A stretch of DNA of 33,738 bases, taken from positions 1 through 33,738 of the forward strand of contig VXLT01000110.1 in NCBI GenBank assembly GCA_009841475.1, read 5' to 3'. Positions 20,024 to 28,520 of this stretch are shown piece after piece (within the stretch, counting starts at the first letter, position 1; the number at the start of each line of letters is the position of its first letter). This DNA comes from Gemmatimonadota bacterium (GTDB lineage Bacteria; Gemmatimonadota; Gemmatimonadetes; Longimicrobiales; Gaopeijiaceae). The translations under genes were made by a program, and so were the position numbers. The notes beneath the pieces were generated by a model. It was given only the letters and a program-made list of their open reading frames with translations. It made no database searches and was not told where the DNA came from.

Positions 20024-22885
20024 ATGAAATCGTACTCCCGGATGCTACGCCACGGTCCGGCCCTCGCCGTCCTGGCTCTCGCGGCCACCGTGCCGTCCGC
20101 CGGCGCGCAAGCCCAACAGTCCGACTGGCCGATGCACGGACGGGACGCCGCCGAAACCCGCTACAGCCCCCTCGACCGGATCAACACCGGCAACGTGGAT
20201 CAGCTCGGGGTTGCCTGGAGCTGGGAGATCCCCAAGACCGGCGCCCGTCTGGAGACCACGCCCATTGTCGTGGACGGAGTGCTCTACGGCACGGCGGCGT
20301 TCAGCTTCGTATTCGCGCTCAACGCCGTCACCGGCGAGGAGATCTGGCGCTGGGACCCAGCGATCCCGCATGAGCGGCGGGGCGGCCCGCCATCCTGCTG
20401 CGGCGACGTCAACCGTGGTGTCGCGCTTCATGGAGACAAGGTCTTCGTTGGCCTGCTGGACGGCCGTCTCGTGGCCCTCGACCGCACCGACGGTTCAGTA
20501 GTCTGGACCGTACAGACAACACCGGCCGGATCCGACTTCACCATCACAGGTGCGCCGCGGGTGACCGGAAACGCCGTCGTCATCGGCAACGGGGGGGCCG
20601 AGTACGGCGTCCGCGGCTACGTCACCGCCTACGACACCGAGACGGGGGACGCGTTGTGGCGCACCCACACGGTCCCCGGGGATCCAGCCGACGGATTCGA
20701 GAGCGAGGCCATGCGGGCCGCAGCCGAGACCTGGACTGGCGAGTGGTGGGTGGTGGGCGGCGGCGGAACCGTCTGGGACGCGATGGTGGCCGACCCCGCT
20801 GCAAACCTGTTCTACATCGGCACCGGCAACGGCTCGCCCTGGAACCGCGACAACCGCAGCCCGGGCGGGGGCGACAACCTCTACCTCTCCGCCATCGTGG
20901 CCCTCGACCCGGACGACGGGTCCATCGAATGGCACTACCAGACGACGCCGGGGGATGACTGGGACTACACCGCGACCCAGCCGCTCATGCTGCTGGACCT
21001 CGAAATCGGCGGCCAGGAACGGCAGGTCATCGTCCAGGCGCCCAAGAACGGGTTCTTCTACGTGGTCGACCGGCTGACCGGCGAACTCATCTCGGCCGAA
21101 CCCTTCGCCGACGACCTCACCTGGGCCACCGCGGTCGACCTGGCAACCGGGCGTCCCATCGAGACTCCCGAAGCACGGTATGGCATGACCGGGAAGGGAG
21201 TCTACCTGGCCCCGGGTCCGAGCGGCGCCCACAACTGGCACCCCATGTCGTGGAGCCCGCGCACCGGGCTGGTCTACCTCCCCGCCACCAACAACAACTA
21301 CTACTTCGAGAAGGAGGAAGGATTCGAATACCGGGCGGGCAGGTGGAACACGGGCACCGTCCAGGGGGCCAGTGACCAGCGGCCGGAGCGCCCGCCCCTC
21401 AAGGGGCCGCACAACGTGCTTCTCGCGTGGGATCCGGCGGAGAACGCCGAGAGGTGGCGGGTCGAGGCCGACGGCGGACACGGCGGAACCATGGCCACGG
21501 CGGGCGGCCTGGTGTTCTGGGGCACGGATTCGCGGCTGGCCGCGCTCGATGCCCGCACCGGCGAGGAACTCTGGTCCGCGAATGTCGGAGGTGGCACCGC
21601 GTCGCCGGTCACCTACGAGGTGGACGGCACGCAGTACGTCTCCATCGCGGCCGGGCTGGTCAGCAGCGGTGGCGAGCAGCGCGTCTGGAGCTTCGCGCTG
21701 GGGGCGGAAGAGGCCACCCAGGACCTCACCACCGCCACCCCCGAGGAGGTCGGTCTCTCCAGCGAGGTCCTCGCGCGCATCGGCCCGACCATGCAGCAGT
21801 TCATCGACAACGAACGGACGGCGGGGATCATGACGCTGGTCGCCCGGCGCGGCGAGATCGTGCACTGGGACGCCCACGGCTGGCGCATCCGGGATGAGGA
21901 CCCCCTTGAACCCAACGACATCTTCCGCATCTACTCGATGACCAAGCCGGTCACGAGCGTCGCCGCAATGATCCTCGTCGAGGAGGGCCGCCTCTCGCTG
22001 GACGATCCTCTCTCCAGCGTCATCCCCTCCTTCGCCGACATCCAGGTGTACGACGATGGCGAACTTCGCCCACCGACCCGCCCGGTCCTGATCCGCGACC
22101 TGCTGTCCCACACCTCCGGCCTCACCTACGGCGTCTTCGGCAACACGCCGGTCGACTCCATCTACCGGGCCGGTCTCGGCGCCCTCGACATGCGCGGCGG
22201 CGGGGACCTTGCCGCACGCGCGGAGGCGATCGCGTCCTTTCCCCTCATCGACGATCCGGGCGACCGGTGGATCTACAGCCTGTCCACGGACGTTCTCGGC
22301 CGCGTGGTCGAGGTGGTCTCGGGCCAGTCGCTGGACGCCTTCTTCCGGGAGCGCATCTTCGAGCCGCTCGGGATGCACGACACCGGCTTTCACGTGGCCG
22401 AGGGCAAGGCGGACCGCTTCACGCAGGTGTACCTCCGCAGCCGCGACGGGCTTGTCGCCCCCCCCTCCCGCGGCGGCGACCGCTTCACGCGGCCTCCGTC
22501 CTGGTACTCGGGCGGCGGCGGCCTCACTTCGACGGCGGCCGACTACCTCCGCTTCTGCGAGATGCTCCTCGGCGGCGGCGAGACGGACGGCGTCCGCATC
22601 CTGAAGCCGGAGACCGTCGAACTCATGACGCGGAACCACCTGCCGGACGAGATGATCCCCGTCCTGGGCCTCCCGGGCCAGGGCTTCGGACTCGGATTCG
22701 CGGTGTCGGTCGGCGAGAACCCCGGGACCTACTGGTGGTCGGGCGTGGCGAACACCTTTTTCTGGATCGATCCGGAGCGCGAGATCATCGCGTTTGCGTG
22801 GACCCAGCTGCAGCCGTACGGCATGGCTCCCGTCGACCGCCTGCTGAGGCCCATCGTGTACGAGGCGATCCTGGACGGGAATTGA
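20024..22885 (+). CDS. Fusion: PQQ-dependent alcohol dehydrogenase-type propeller + serine beta-lactamase/EstB-like esterase
   Basis: One uninterrupted 953-residue frame. Residues 1-29 are a signal peptide. About 32-560 form a PQQ methanol/ethanol dehydrogenase-type propeller: DWPMHGRDAAETRYSPL opening, vicinal Cys C125-C126 in SCCGDVNRG, and candidate Ca/PQQ ligands E193 (GGAEYGVRGY) and N269 (GTGNGSPWN). An Asp of GDDWDY (D314) is the likely catalytic base. From about 570 on there is a class C beta-lactamase/EstB-type domain: a TPEEVGLSSEVLARI opening, SMTK (S638, K641), Y751 in YSLSTDVLG, and W905-S-G907 as the third motif. The C-terminal cytochrome c found in quinohemoprotein dehydrogenases is missing; the hydrolase stands in its place. 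The protein should be periplasmic. The metallopeptidase gene starts 3 bp downstream. Confidence 0.9.
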   Translation: MKSYSRMLRHGPALAVLALAATVPSAGAQAQQSDWPMHGRDAAETRYSPLDRINTGNVDQLGVAWSWEIPKTGARLETTPIVVDGVLYGTAAFSFVFALNAVTGEEIWRWDPAIPHERRGGPPSCCGDVNRGVALHGDKVFVGLLDGRLVALDRTDGSVVWTVQTTPAGSDFTITGAPRVTGNAVVIGNGGAEYGVRGYVTAYDTETGDALWRTHTVPGDPADGFESEAMRAAAETWTGEWWVVGGGGTVWDAMVADPAANLFYIGTGNGSPWNRDNRSPGGGDNLYLSAIVALDPDDGSIEWHYQTTPGDDWDYTATQPLMLLDLEIGGQERQVIVQAPKNGFFYVVDRLTGELISAEPFADDLTWATAVDLATGRPIETPEARYGMTGKGVYLAPGPSGAHNWHPMSWSPRTGLVYLPATNNNYYFEKEEGFEYRAGRWNTGTVQGASDQRPERPPLKGPHNVLLAWDPAENAERWRVEADGGHGGTMATAGGLVFWGTDSRLAALDARTGEELWSANVGGGTASPVTYEVDGTQYVSIAAGLVSSGGEQRVWSFALGAEEATQDLTTATPEEVGLSSEVLARIGPTMQQFIDNERTAGIMTLVARRGEIVHWDAHGWRIRDEDPLEPNDIFRIYSMTKPVTSVAAMILVEEGRLSLDDPLSSVIPSFADIQVYDDGELRPPTRPVLIRDLLSHTSGLTYGVFGNTPVDSIYRAGLGALDMRGGGDLAARAEAIASFPLIDDPGDRWIYSLSTDVLGRVVEVVSGQSLDAFFRERIFEPLGMHDTGFHVAEGKADRFTQVYLRSRDGLVAPPSRGGDRFTRPPSWYSGGGGLTSTAADYLRFCEMLLGGGETDGVRILKPETVELMTRNHLPDEMIPVLGLPGQGFGLGFAVSVGENPGTYWWSGVANTFFWIDPEREIIAFAWTQLQPYGMAPVDRLLRPIVYEAILDGN

Positions 22886-22888
22886 AGA

Positions 22889-25516
22889 ATGCCCTACGCC
22901 AAACGCTCCACGCCCTCCCACCTGATCGGCTACGCCGCCCTCCTCGCCCTCGCCGGTTGCGGCGGCGACGACGGCGACCCCATTCCCCCCGAGCCCCCCG
23001 CCACACCGACGACCGTGACCATCACCCCGGCCTCCGTCACGCTGAACGCGGTGGGGGACCAGCAACAGTACCAGGCTCAGGTGCTGGACCAGCGGGGACG
23101 CGCGATGTCCGGCGTGACCGTGACCTGGTCGAGCACCCAGCCGGGAGTGGCGGAGGTCGACCGGGCGACGGGGCTCGCCACCGCCGCCGGGCCCGGAACG
23201 GCGGGCATTCGTGCGGTGGCCCAACGTGTCAGCGGCGAGGTGACGCTCGAGGTCGTCCAGGTGCCCGTGGCGCTGGAGAAGACGCAGGGCGACGGTGAGG
23301 TGGGGTTCTTCGGTGAGGCGCTGGCGGTGTCCCCCGCCGTCCGGGTGCTCGACGCGAACGGGCATCCGGCCCCGGGGAAGGGCGTCGTCTTCGAGGTCAC
23401 CTCCGGAGGCGGATCCGTGTTCCCCGAAGTCGCCAACACCGGCCCGGACGGGGAGGCGCGGACCGAGTGGACGATGGGGGAGGATTCCGTACAGACGCTC
23501 AGCGCATCGGCATCCGGGCTGACGGCCGAATTCACGGTCACCGCGATCGAACCGCCGCTGGAGATCCTCACCGACTCGCTTGCCTGGGGACGCGCAACGC
23601 TGGACTACCTGACCGTGCTATCGGCCAAGGGAGGCTCCCGCATGGGGTACGTGTGGAGTCTCGCCGATGGTGCGGCGTTGCCCGGCGGGCTCGAGATCAC
23701 CGCGGACGGGCGGATCCAGGGGACGCCCGAGGAAGCCGGTGTGTCGGAGGTGGAGGTGCGCGTGACCGACTCCAACGGCCGGGACACCACAACCACCTTC
23801 GGGTTGCGAGTTTGCGACGCGCCCCTGGGGCTGGAGGTGGGGGATGTGACGACCGTCGATCCGGAGGAACTGGAACCGTGCGGGTTCCTGGTGGTCGCCG
23901 ACGAGGCCGGAGCTTACTACCGGGTAACTTTCGCGGGGCTCAACGGGGAGCGTCGGGCCAGCTGGCAGGCGAACCTCTTGATGGAACCGCTTCCGGGTCA
24001 GACTGCGGCGTTCCGACCCACGGTCGCCCGGCGGGGGGCCCGCCGACCGGCCGAAGCGGACCAGGACTGGGCCGCCACGTCGGCGGCGTGGTCGGAAATG
24101 CGTGAGATCGAACGCGCCAACGAACAGCTGCACCGGGAGATACGGCGCCAGGAAGCCGAACTCATGCGGGAAATGATGGCTCGTGGCCCGCTCGAAATCC
24201 TCCCGGACCGGCCCGTAGCCCAGGCCCGGCGAACCGCGGTGACTCCCGTCACCTTCAAGCTCTACGACCGCTCACCCGGGGCGACGAACCGTTGCGCGGT
24301 GCACCAGACCGTGGTCGCCGACGTAATCGCGGAGAACGACGACTTCATCGTCTATGAGGACGTAGAAGCCACCTCGCCCGTGTCAGTCGAAAACGCGAAC
24401 CGGATTATCGACTTCTACACGGAGCACGGCAAGGAGATCATCGAGCGCTACTTCGGCGGGGTCAGCGACGTGAACGGCGATGGCAAGATCGCGCTGCTAG
24501 TGGATGCGACGTTGCCGGGCGTGCAGGCGTTCGTCTGGTCCGCCGACTTTACCTTTCCCGCCACGAGCTGCCCCGCATCGAACGAGATGGAGCTCGTCCA
24601 CATGAGCGTCGGAGGCTTCGATTTCGGCAACGACCGATACTGGGCACTCTCGGCGCTTGTACACGAAGTCAAGCACGTCAGCTCCATGTACAAGCGCGTC
24701 GTTAACCACCGGCTTCGAGGGGGAACCGGGGAAAACACCTTCCACCCCGTCTGGATCGAGGAGGGGACGGCCGAGATCGGCAAGGAGATGAGTTCGCGGC
24801 TGGCCTGGGAGCGCGCGGGGGGGCCCGCGGCGGGGGCACGCGCCTTCGGCGACACGATGCGGATCGCGCTCCGCGAACACGCACCCGAGTTCTACGGCGT
24901 CTTCAGCATGATGAACCGGACAGTGCTGGCCTTCTCCCAGGATCCCAACGGCATCACCTTCGACCCCGGGGACCGGCTTGCCCCGCTGTACGGCAGCGGC
25001 TGGCACTTCCACCGCTTCTTGCGCGACTGGGCGGCAGGTGGCGGCGCGGGGATGGACATGGCCGGCGACGAGGCGCTAGTGACGGCGCTCAACGACTCGC
25101 TCACCGCGCCGGGGGTCGAGGGGATCGAGGATGTGATGGGCATGACGATGGCCGAAATGCTCCACGCCCACGCCATCGCGATGACTGTCGCGGGCTCCGA
25201 GGACGTACTGATCGACGACGCCACGCCGCGCTTCCTGTCCTACGACTTCCCCACGGCGACCGAGATCTTCATCAACCCCGACCCGCCGGGGCGCTATCCC
25301 TGGCCCAGGACGTTGACGGGCGACGACGACCTGTCATCGGTGCCGGCCGCGGTGCTCGGCGAGGAGCAGCGGTTCAATGGGCGCGTCACCTCGAACGGCA
25401 TACGAGTACTCGACTTCGAGGCGATGGAGGCAGGAGCCCGGGCGGTGTTCCGCGTGACCGCGGGGCCGGAGGTCTCGGTGATCGTGGCCCGGATCGTGAA
25501 ACCGCCGGGCTTCTAG
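22889..25516 (+). CDS. Multi-domain lipoprotein: Ig-like domains plus M30-like zinc metallopeptidase
   Basis: The 875-residue product has lipobox LAGC (C24) followed by an acidic, Pro-rich linker. A BIG_2-type Ig domain follows (about 42-125, with SVTLNAVGDQQQYQAQVLDQRG), then a BIG_1-like domain (about 127-222). A putative-Ig (He_PIG-like) domain covers about 225-310, with LPGGLEITADGRIQGTP. A charged helical stretch lies near 405-437. The C-terminal half contains a zinc motif HEVKH (H592, H596) and, 28 residues later, WIEEGTAEIG, whose Glu is the probable third ligand. That matches gluzincins of the M30/hyicolysin kind. It is probably a surface-anchored protease with substrate-binding Ig modules. 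The ATG lies 3 bp after the fusion gene, so they are likely co-transcribed. Confidence 0.83.
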   Translation: MPYAKRSTPSHLIGYAALLALAGCGGDDGDPIPPEPPATPTTVTITPASVTLNAVGDQQQYQAQVLDQRGRAMSGVTVTWSSTQPGVAEVDRATGLATAAGPGTAGIRAVAQRVSGEVTLEVVQVPVALEKTQGDGEVGFFGEALAVSPAVRVLDANGHPAPGKGVVFEVTSGGGSVFPEVANTGPDGEARTEWTMGEDSVQTLSASASGLTAEFTVTAIEPPLEILTDSLAWGRATLDYLTVLSAKGGSRMGYVWSLADGAALPGGLEITADGRIQGTPEEAGVSEVEVRVTDSNGRDTTTTFGLRVCDAPLGLEVGDVTTVDPEELEPCGFLVVADEAGAYYRVTFAGLNGERRASWQANLLMEPLPGQTAAFRPTVARRGARRPAEADQDWAATSAAWSEMREIERANEQLHREIRRQEAELMREMMARGPLEILPDRPVAQARRTAVTPVTFKLYDRSPGATNRCAVHQTVVADVIAENDDFIVYEDVEATSPVSVENANRIIDFYTEHGKEIIERYFGGVSDVNGDGKIALLVDATLPGVQAFVWSADFTFPATSCPASNEMELVHMSVGGFDFGNDRYWALSALVHEVKHVSSMYKRVVNHRLRGGTGENTFHPVWIEEGTAEIGKEMSSRLAWERAGGPAAGARAFGDTMRIALREHAPEFYGVFSMMNRTVLAFSQDPNGITFDPGDRLAPLYGSGWHFHRFLRDWAAGGGAGMDMAGDEALVTALNDSLTAPGVEGIEDVMGMTMAEMLHAHAIAMTVAGSEDVLIDDATPRFLSYDFPTATEIFINPDPPGRYPWPRTLTGDDDLSSVPAAVLGEEQRFNGRVTSNGIRVLDFEAMEAGARAVFRVTAGPEVSVIVARIVKPPGF

Positions 25517-25563
25517 GGGGACCACGCCGCCCGAATCTATTGGCCAGGAATGGTAAAGTAAAC

Positions 25564-25995
25564 ATGACATTTCGTAAAGCAAACCATACATCATTGACCA
25601 TCACCTCCTTGGCATCCTGGTCAACCCTGCTCTTCCTCGTCGTCGTGTTCGTCGCCGGCTGTGGTGACAGCAACGGCCCGATGCCGCTCGAGCCTTCTCC
25701 CCCAATCCCGGGGAGCATTTTCTTTACCCCCGGGAATGCCACGCTGACCGCCGTTGGGGACCAGCAGCAGTTCGTGGCCCGGGTGTGGGACCAGCGGGGA
25801 AACGAGATTCCGGATGCCGAGGTGACCTGGTCAACGACCCGGTCCGAGGTGGCCGAAATCGATCAGGACTCGGGCCTGGCAACTGCAACGGGACCCGGCA
25901 CCACAACGATCCGCGCCGCGACGGGCCGCGTCGCAATGGAAGGTTCGCTCACAGTGGATCTGGAGCCCCCGCGCCCCGGAGAAGGCGGAAAGTGA
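25564..25995 (+). CDS. Short lipoprotein with one BIG_2 Ig-like domain (paralog of the preceding gene's N-terminus)
   Basis: The 143-residue product has a long signal with lipobox VAGC (C33), a Pro-rich linker and one Ig-like domain. It tracks the first Ig domain of the preceding metallopeptidase almost column by column (LTAVGDQQQFVARVWDQRG against LNAVGDQQQYQAQVLDQRG, then SGLATATGPGT against TGLATAAGPGT). It then ends, with no protease or other domain. It may be a partial duplicate of the neighbour, decayed or kept as an accessory binding protein. I start at ATG 25564; TTG 25540 is in frame but lacks a ribosome site. Its upstream AT-rich bases differ from the surroundings. Confidence 0.7.
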   Translation: MTFRKANHTSLTITSLASWSTLLFLVVVFVAGCGDSNGPMPLEPSPPIPGSIFFTPGNATLTAVGDQQQFVARVWDQRGNEIPDAEVTWSTTRSEVAEIDQDSGLATATGPGTTTIRAATGRVAMEGSLTVDLEPPRPGEGGK

Positions 25996-26001
25996 CGGAC
26001 A

Positions 26002-26014
26002 CCGACTGCGTCGG
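26002..26014. terminator. Small hairpin between convergent genes (weak terminator candidate)
   Basis: CCGAC (26002-26006) and GTCGG (26010-26014) are separated by three bases, in the 19-bp gap between the Ig lipoprotein stop and the greA stop. The stem is only five pairs and no T-run follows. Confidence 0.25.
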
Positions 26015-26497
26015 CTAGTCCCCCTCGTCCAGCCGCTGCGGAAGCGTCTGCAGCTCCACGATTCGGAAGCGCCTTTCTCCGGCGGGCAGGCGCACGCTCA
26101 CGTCGTCTCCCTGGCGCGCGCCGAGCAACCCCCGGCCGATCGGCGATTCCAGCGAAATATGGCCCGCGTCCAGGTCGATGAAGTCGCCGGCGACGATGGT
26201 GAAGGTGTTCTCGCCATTGGTCGCCAGATCCAGCACGCGGACGCTGGACCCGAAACCCACCCGGTCCGCGGGGATGTCCTTCACGTTGATCTTCGAGAGT
26301 TCGGACATGCGCCAGGCGAGGTGCCCGATCCGGGCCTGAACGAACTGCTGCCGCTCCAGGGCCGACTTGTATTCCGCGTTTTCCCGCAGATCTCCGAGTT
26401 CGACCGCCTTCTTGATCCGGTCCGGCAGCTCGATGTTGAGTTCCCGGGTCAGCGCTTCGACCTCTTCCGAGATACGCGTCTTTATTTCTTCCAGCAT
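26015..26497 (-). CDS. greA: Transcription elongation factor GreA
   Basis: The 160-residue product is the standard GreA size. An N-terminal coiled coil includes the conserved turn GDLRENAEYKSA, whose acidic residues reach the RNA polymerase active site to trigger cleavage of backtracked RNA. The C-terminal FKBP-like domain has ISLESPIGRGLLGARQGDDVSV, the GreA pattern. The ATG at 26497 is preceded by GGAG with an 8-base spacer. The longer open frame reaching 26911 lies in purK and is not part of the gene. It is 98 bp downstream of purK on the same strand. I see no clear promoter in that gap, so it may be read from the purEK transcript. Confidence 0.93.
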   Translation of the reverse strand: MLEEIKTRISEEVEALTRELNIELPDRIKKAVELGDLRENAEYKSALERQQFVQARIGHLAWRMSELSKINVKDIPADRVGFGSSVRVLDLATNGENTFTIVAGDFIDLDAGHISLESPIGRGLLGARQGDDVSVRLPAGERRFRIVELQTLPQRLDEGD

Positions 26498-26595
26498 GAC
26501 ATTCGCTCCGTTGGATGAAGCCGGAAAGTTAACAGTCCGTCGATGAATCCGCCGGGAGGTGGAGTCTCGGGCGATGCCGCGTGGACCGGCGTGCG

Positions 26596-27780
26596 CTACC
26601 CCCCGGTCGCCATGGGGAGTTCCCCGGCGCCAGGGAGGAGTTCCCACACCCGGGAGACGGCGCGCATGACCGCCGCCTCGTCGCGGGCGGTGACGTTGAC
26701 GTGGCCGATCTTGCGGCCGGGCCGCGGCGCCTTGCCATATAGGTGCAGGTGCGCGCCGGGGATTGACGCCACAGCGCCCGGGTCCGGGAGTTCGCCGATG
26801 ACGTTGACCATCGCCGCCGGGCCGGGGACGCGCGGCGTGGCCAGCGGCATTCCCGTGACCGCGCGGATGTGGTTCTCGAACTGGCTGACGTCGGCACCGT
26901 CGAGCGTCCAATGCCCCGAATTGTGGACGCGCGGCGCCATTTCGTTCGCGAGGAGGCGCCCACCGACTTCGAAGAGTTCAATGGCGAGCACGCCGATGTA
27001 GTCCAGCCGGTCCAGTACGAGGGCGGCCAGCCGTTCGGCCTCCGACTGCAGGGAGGGCGTGAGGTCTGAAGTCCGCGGGAGGTCCGGGGCCGGTGTCAAC
27101 GCCGGGGCCGGCGCGCGCAGCGGCGCGAGGCCGGGCGCCGGGGCATAGCTCACCCTCAGGATGCCCCCACGGTGGTGGTTCTCCGTCAGCGGATAGAAGG
27201 CCCGTCCCCCCTCCCGCCCGGCTACCGCCAGCACGCTCAGTTCCCTTTCGAACGCGACGAAGCCCTCCACGATCAGCCCGGCTCCCAGCTCTTCGACCGC
27301 GGCCTCCGCCTCGCCCAGCGACCGGACCACCTCCTGGCCCTTCCCGTCATAGCCGAGCCGGCGCGTCTTGATCACCGCGGGAAGTCCCGTCACGGCCACC
27401 GCCTCTTCGACATCTTCGGGTCCGTCGACCGGGTGAAACGGCGCGGTGGAGATCCCCAGCTCGCGGAACATCCGCTTCTCGGCGAGGCGGTCCTGCGACA
27501 CCTGCAGCGCACCCGGTGGCGGCAGCGCGGGAACACGCGCGGCCAGGTAGGCGGCGCTATCCGCCGGAACGTTCTCGAACTCGTAGGTCACCACGTCGGC
27601 CGCCGCTGCCACCGCGGCCAGCCCGTCCGGGTCGTCGTAGGCGGCGGCCACCACGGCGCTCGCCACCCCGGCGGGCGGGTCGGGCGCCCCCTCCAGCACC
27701 GTGAAGCGGTGTCCCAGCGGGATGCCCTCGAGGGCAAGCATGCGGGCGAGCTGCCCGCCGCCCAGGATCCCGATCTTCAC
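26596..27780 (-). CDS. purK: N5-carboxyaminoimidazole ribonucleotide synthase (PurK)
   Basis: The 394-residue ATP-grasp enzyme converts AIR, bicarbonate and ATP to N5-CAIR in purine synthesis. The N-terminal [12 protein letters not shown] block, [10 protein letters not shown], the ATP-grasp [12 protein letters not shown] segment, and the metal-binding C-terminal part ([25 protein letters not shown]) are all intact. Odd feature: between RVSYAPAPG and the [12 protein letters not shown] helix (about residues 215-240) there is an Ala/Pro/Leu-rich low-complexity insert that typical PurK lacks. Translation starts at GTG 27780, which overlaps the purE stop (GTGA). PurE acts next in the same pathway. 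Confidence 0.95.
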   Translation of the reverse strand: MKIGILGGGQLARMLALEGIPLGHRFTVLEGAPDPPAGVASAVVAAAYDDPDGLAAVAAAADVVTYEFENVPADSAAYLAARVPALPPPGALQVSQDRLAEKRMFRELGISTAPFHPVDGPEDVEEAVAVTGLPAVIKTRRLGYDGKGQEVVRSLGEAEAAVEELGAGLIVEGFVAFERELSVLAVAGREGGRAFYPLTENHHRGGILRVSYAPAPGLAPLRAPAPALTPAPDLPRTSDLTPSLQSEAERLAALVLDRLDYIGVLAIELFEVGGRLLANEMAPRVHNSGHWTLDGADVSQFENHIRAVTGMPLATPRVPGPAAMVNVIGELPDPGAVASIPGAHLHLYGKAPRPGRKIGHVNVTARDEAAVMRAVSRVWELLPGAGELPMATGG

Positions 27781-28313
27781 CCTGGCGGCGGGACGCTCGG
27801 GTCGCGGTCGGCGAGGACCGCGTCGGTGCGGGCGCGAGCGTATTCGCGAACAGCTCGTCGGACCGCCGGGCGGGACGTCCCCAGGATCCGGGCGGCCAGC
27901 AGCGCCGCGTTGGTGGCCCCCGCCACGCCGATCGCCAGGGTTCCCACCGGCACGCCCCCCGGCATCTGCACGATCGACAGGAGCGAGTCCATCCCCTTGA
28001 GCGCCCTGGACTCGACCGGGACCCCGAGCACGGGAAGTACGGTCTTGGCCGCCACCATTCCGGGGAGGTGCGCCGCGCCCCCGGCCCCGGCGATGATCGC
28101 CTCGAGCCCGCGTCCCTCCGCCGCCGCCGCATACTCGAAGAGCTGGTCCGGCGTGCGGTGGGCCGAGACCACCCGCACTTCATGCGGAATCTCCAGCGCC
28201 TCCAGGGTCTCGGCGGCGTGTCTCATGGTGTCCCAGTCGCTGCGGGAACCCATGATCACCCCGACGAGCGGGGGGTCGGTCAGCGAATCGGCTGCGCGTG
28301 TTCTTGAAGCCAT
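27777..28313 (-). CDS. purE: N5-carboxyaminoimidazole ribonucleotide mutase (PurE class I)
   Basis: The 178-residue product is the class I PurE that rearranges N5-CAIR to CAIR. Diagnostic blocks: [35 protein letters not shown] and [23 protein letters not shown]. It is cytosolic and forms octamers in known homologs. Directly coupled to purK by a four-base overlap. The start is the ATG at 28313; only a weak purine run (AAAAAAAGA) precedes it, and a longer open frame upstream runs into the divergent acyl-CoA enzyme gene. A slightly extended C-terminal tail ([19 protein letters not shown]) follows the core. Confidence 0.95.
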   Translation of the reverse strand: MASRTRAADSLTDPPLVGVIMGSRSDWDTMRHAAETLEALEIPHEVRVVSAHRTPDQLFEYAAAAEGRGLEAIIAGAGGAAHLPGMVAAKTVLPVLGVPVESRALKGMDSLLSIVQMPGGVPVGTLAIGVAGATNAALLAARILGTSRPAVRRAVREYARARTDAVLADRDPSVPPPG

Positions 28314-28520
28314 CGGCGGTCTTTTTTTCCGGAAAAGGGGATGCGAATTCGTGTCGCGGCCCGGAGCCATGCCCCGAAACGAAAAACCGACTTTGCCAGC
28401 GTGACAGCGGATTATCAAGGGGGCCGGGTCACAAACCGGACCACAAACCGAAGGGCGACGGGCCCCATGGGAAGCACCCCCGGCGATCTCCCGGGCCGCC
28501 CAACGCGGTATCTTTCGAAC

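Noticed and set aside
20495-23365. A 956-codon open frame on the minus strand, antisense to the PQQ-hydrolase fusion.
   Set aside because: It mirrors a strongly supported gene in a GC-rich genome where stop codons are rare; the translation is Arg/Gly/His-rich with no recognisable domain, and it crosses two real genes.
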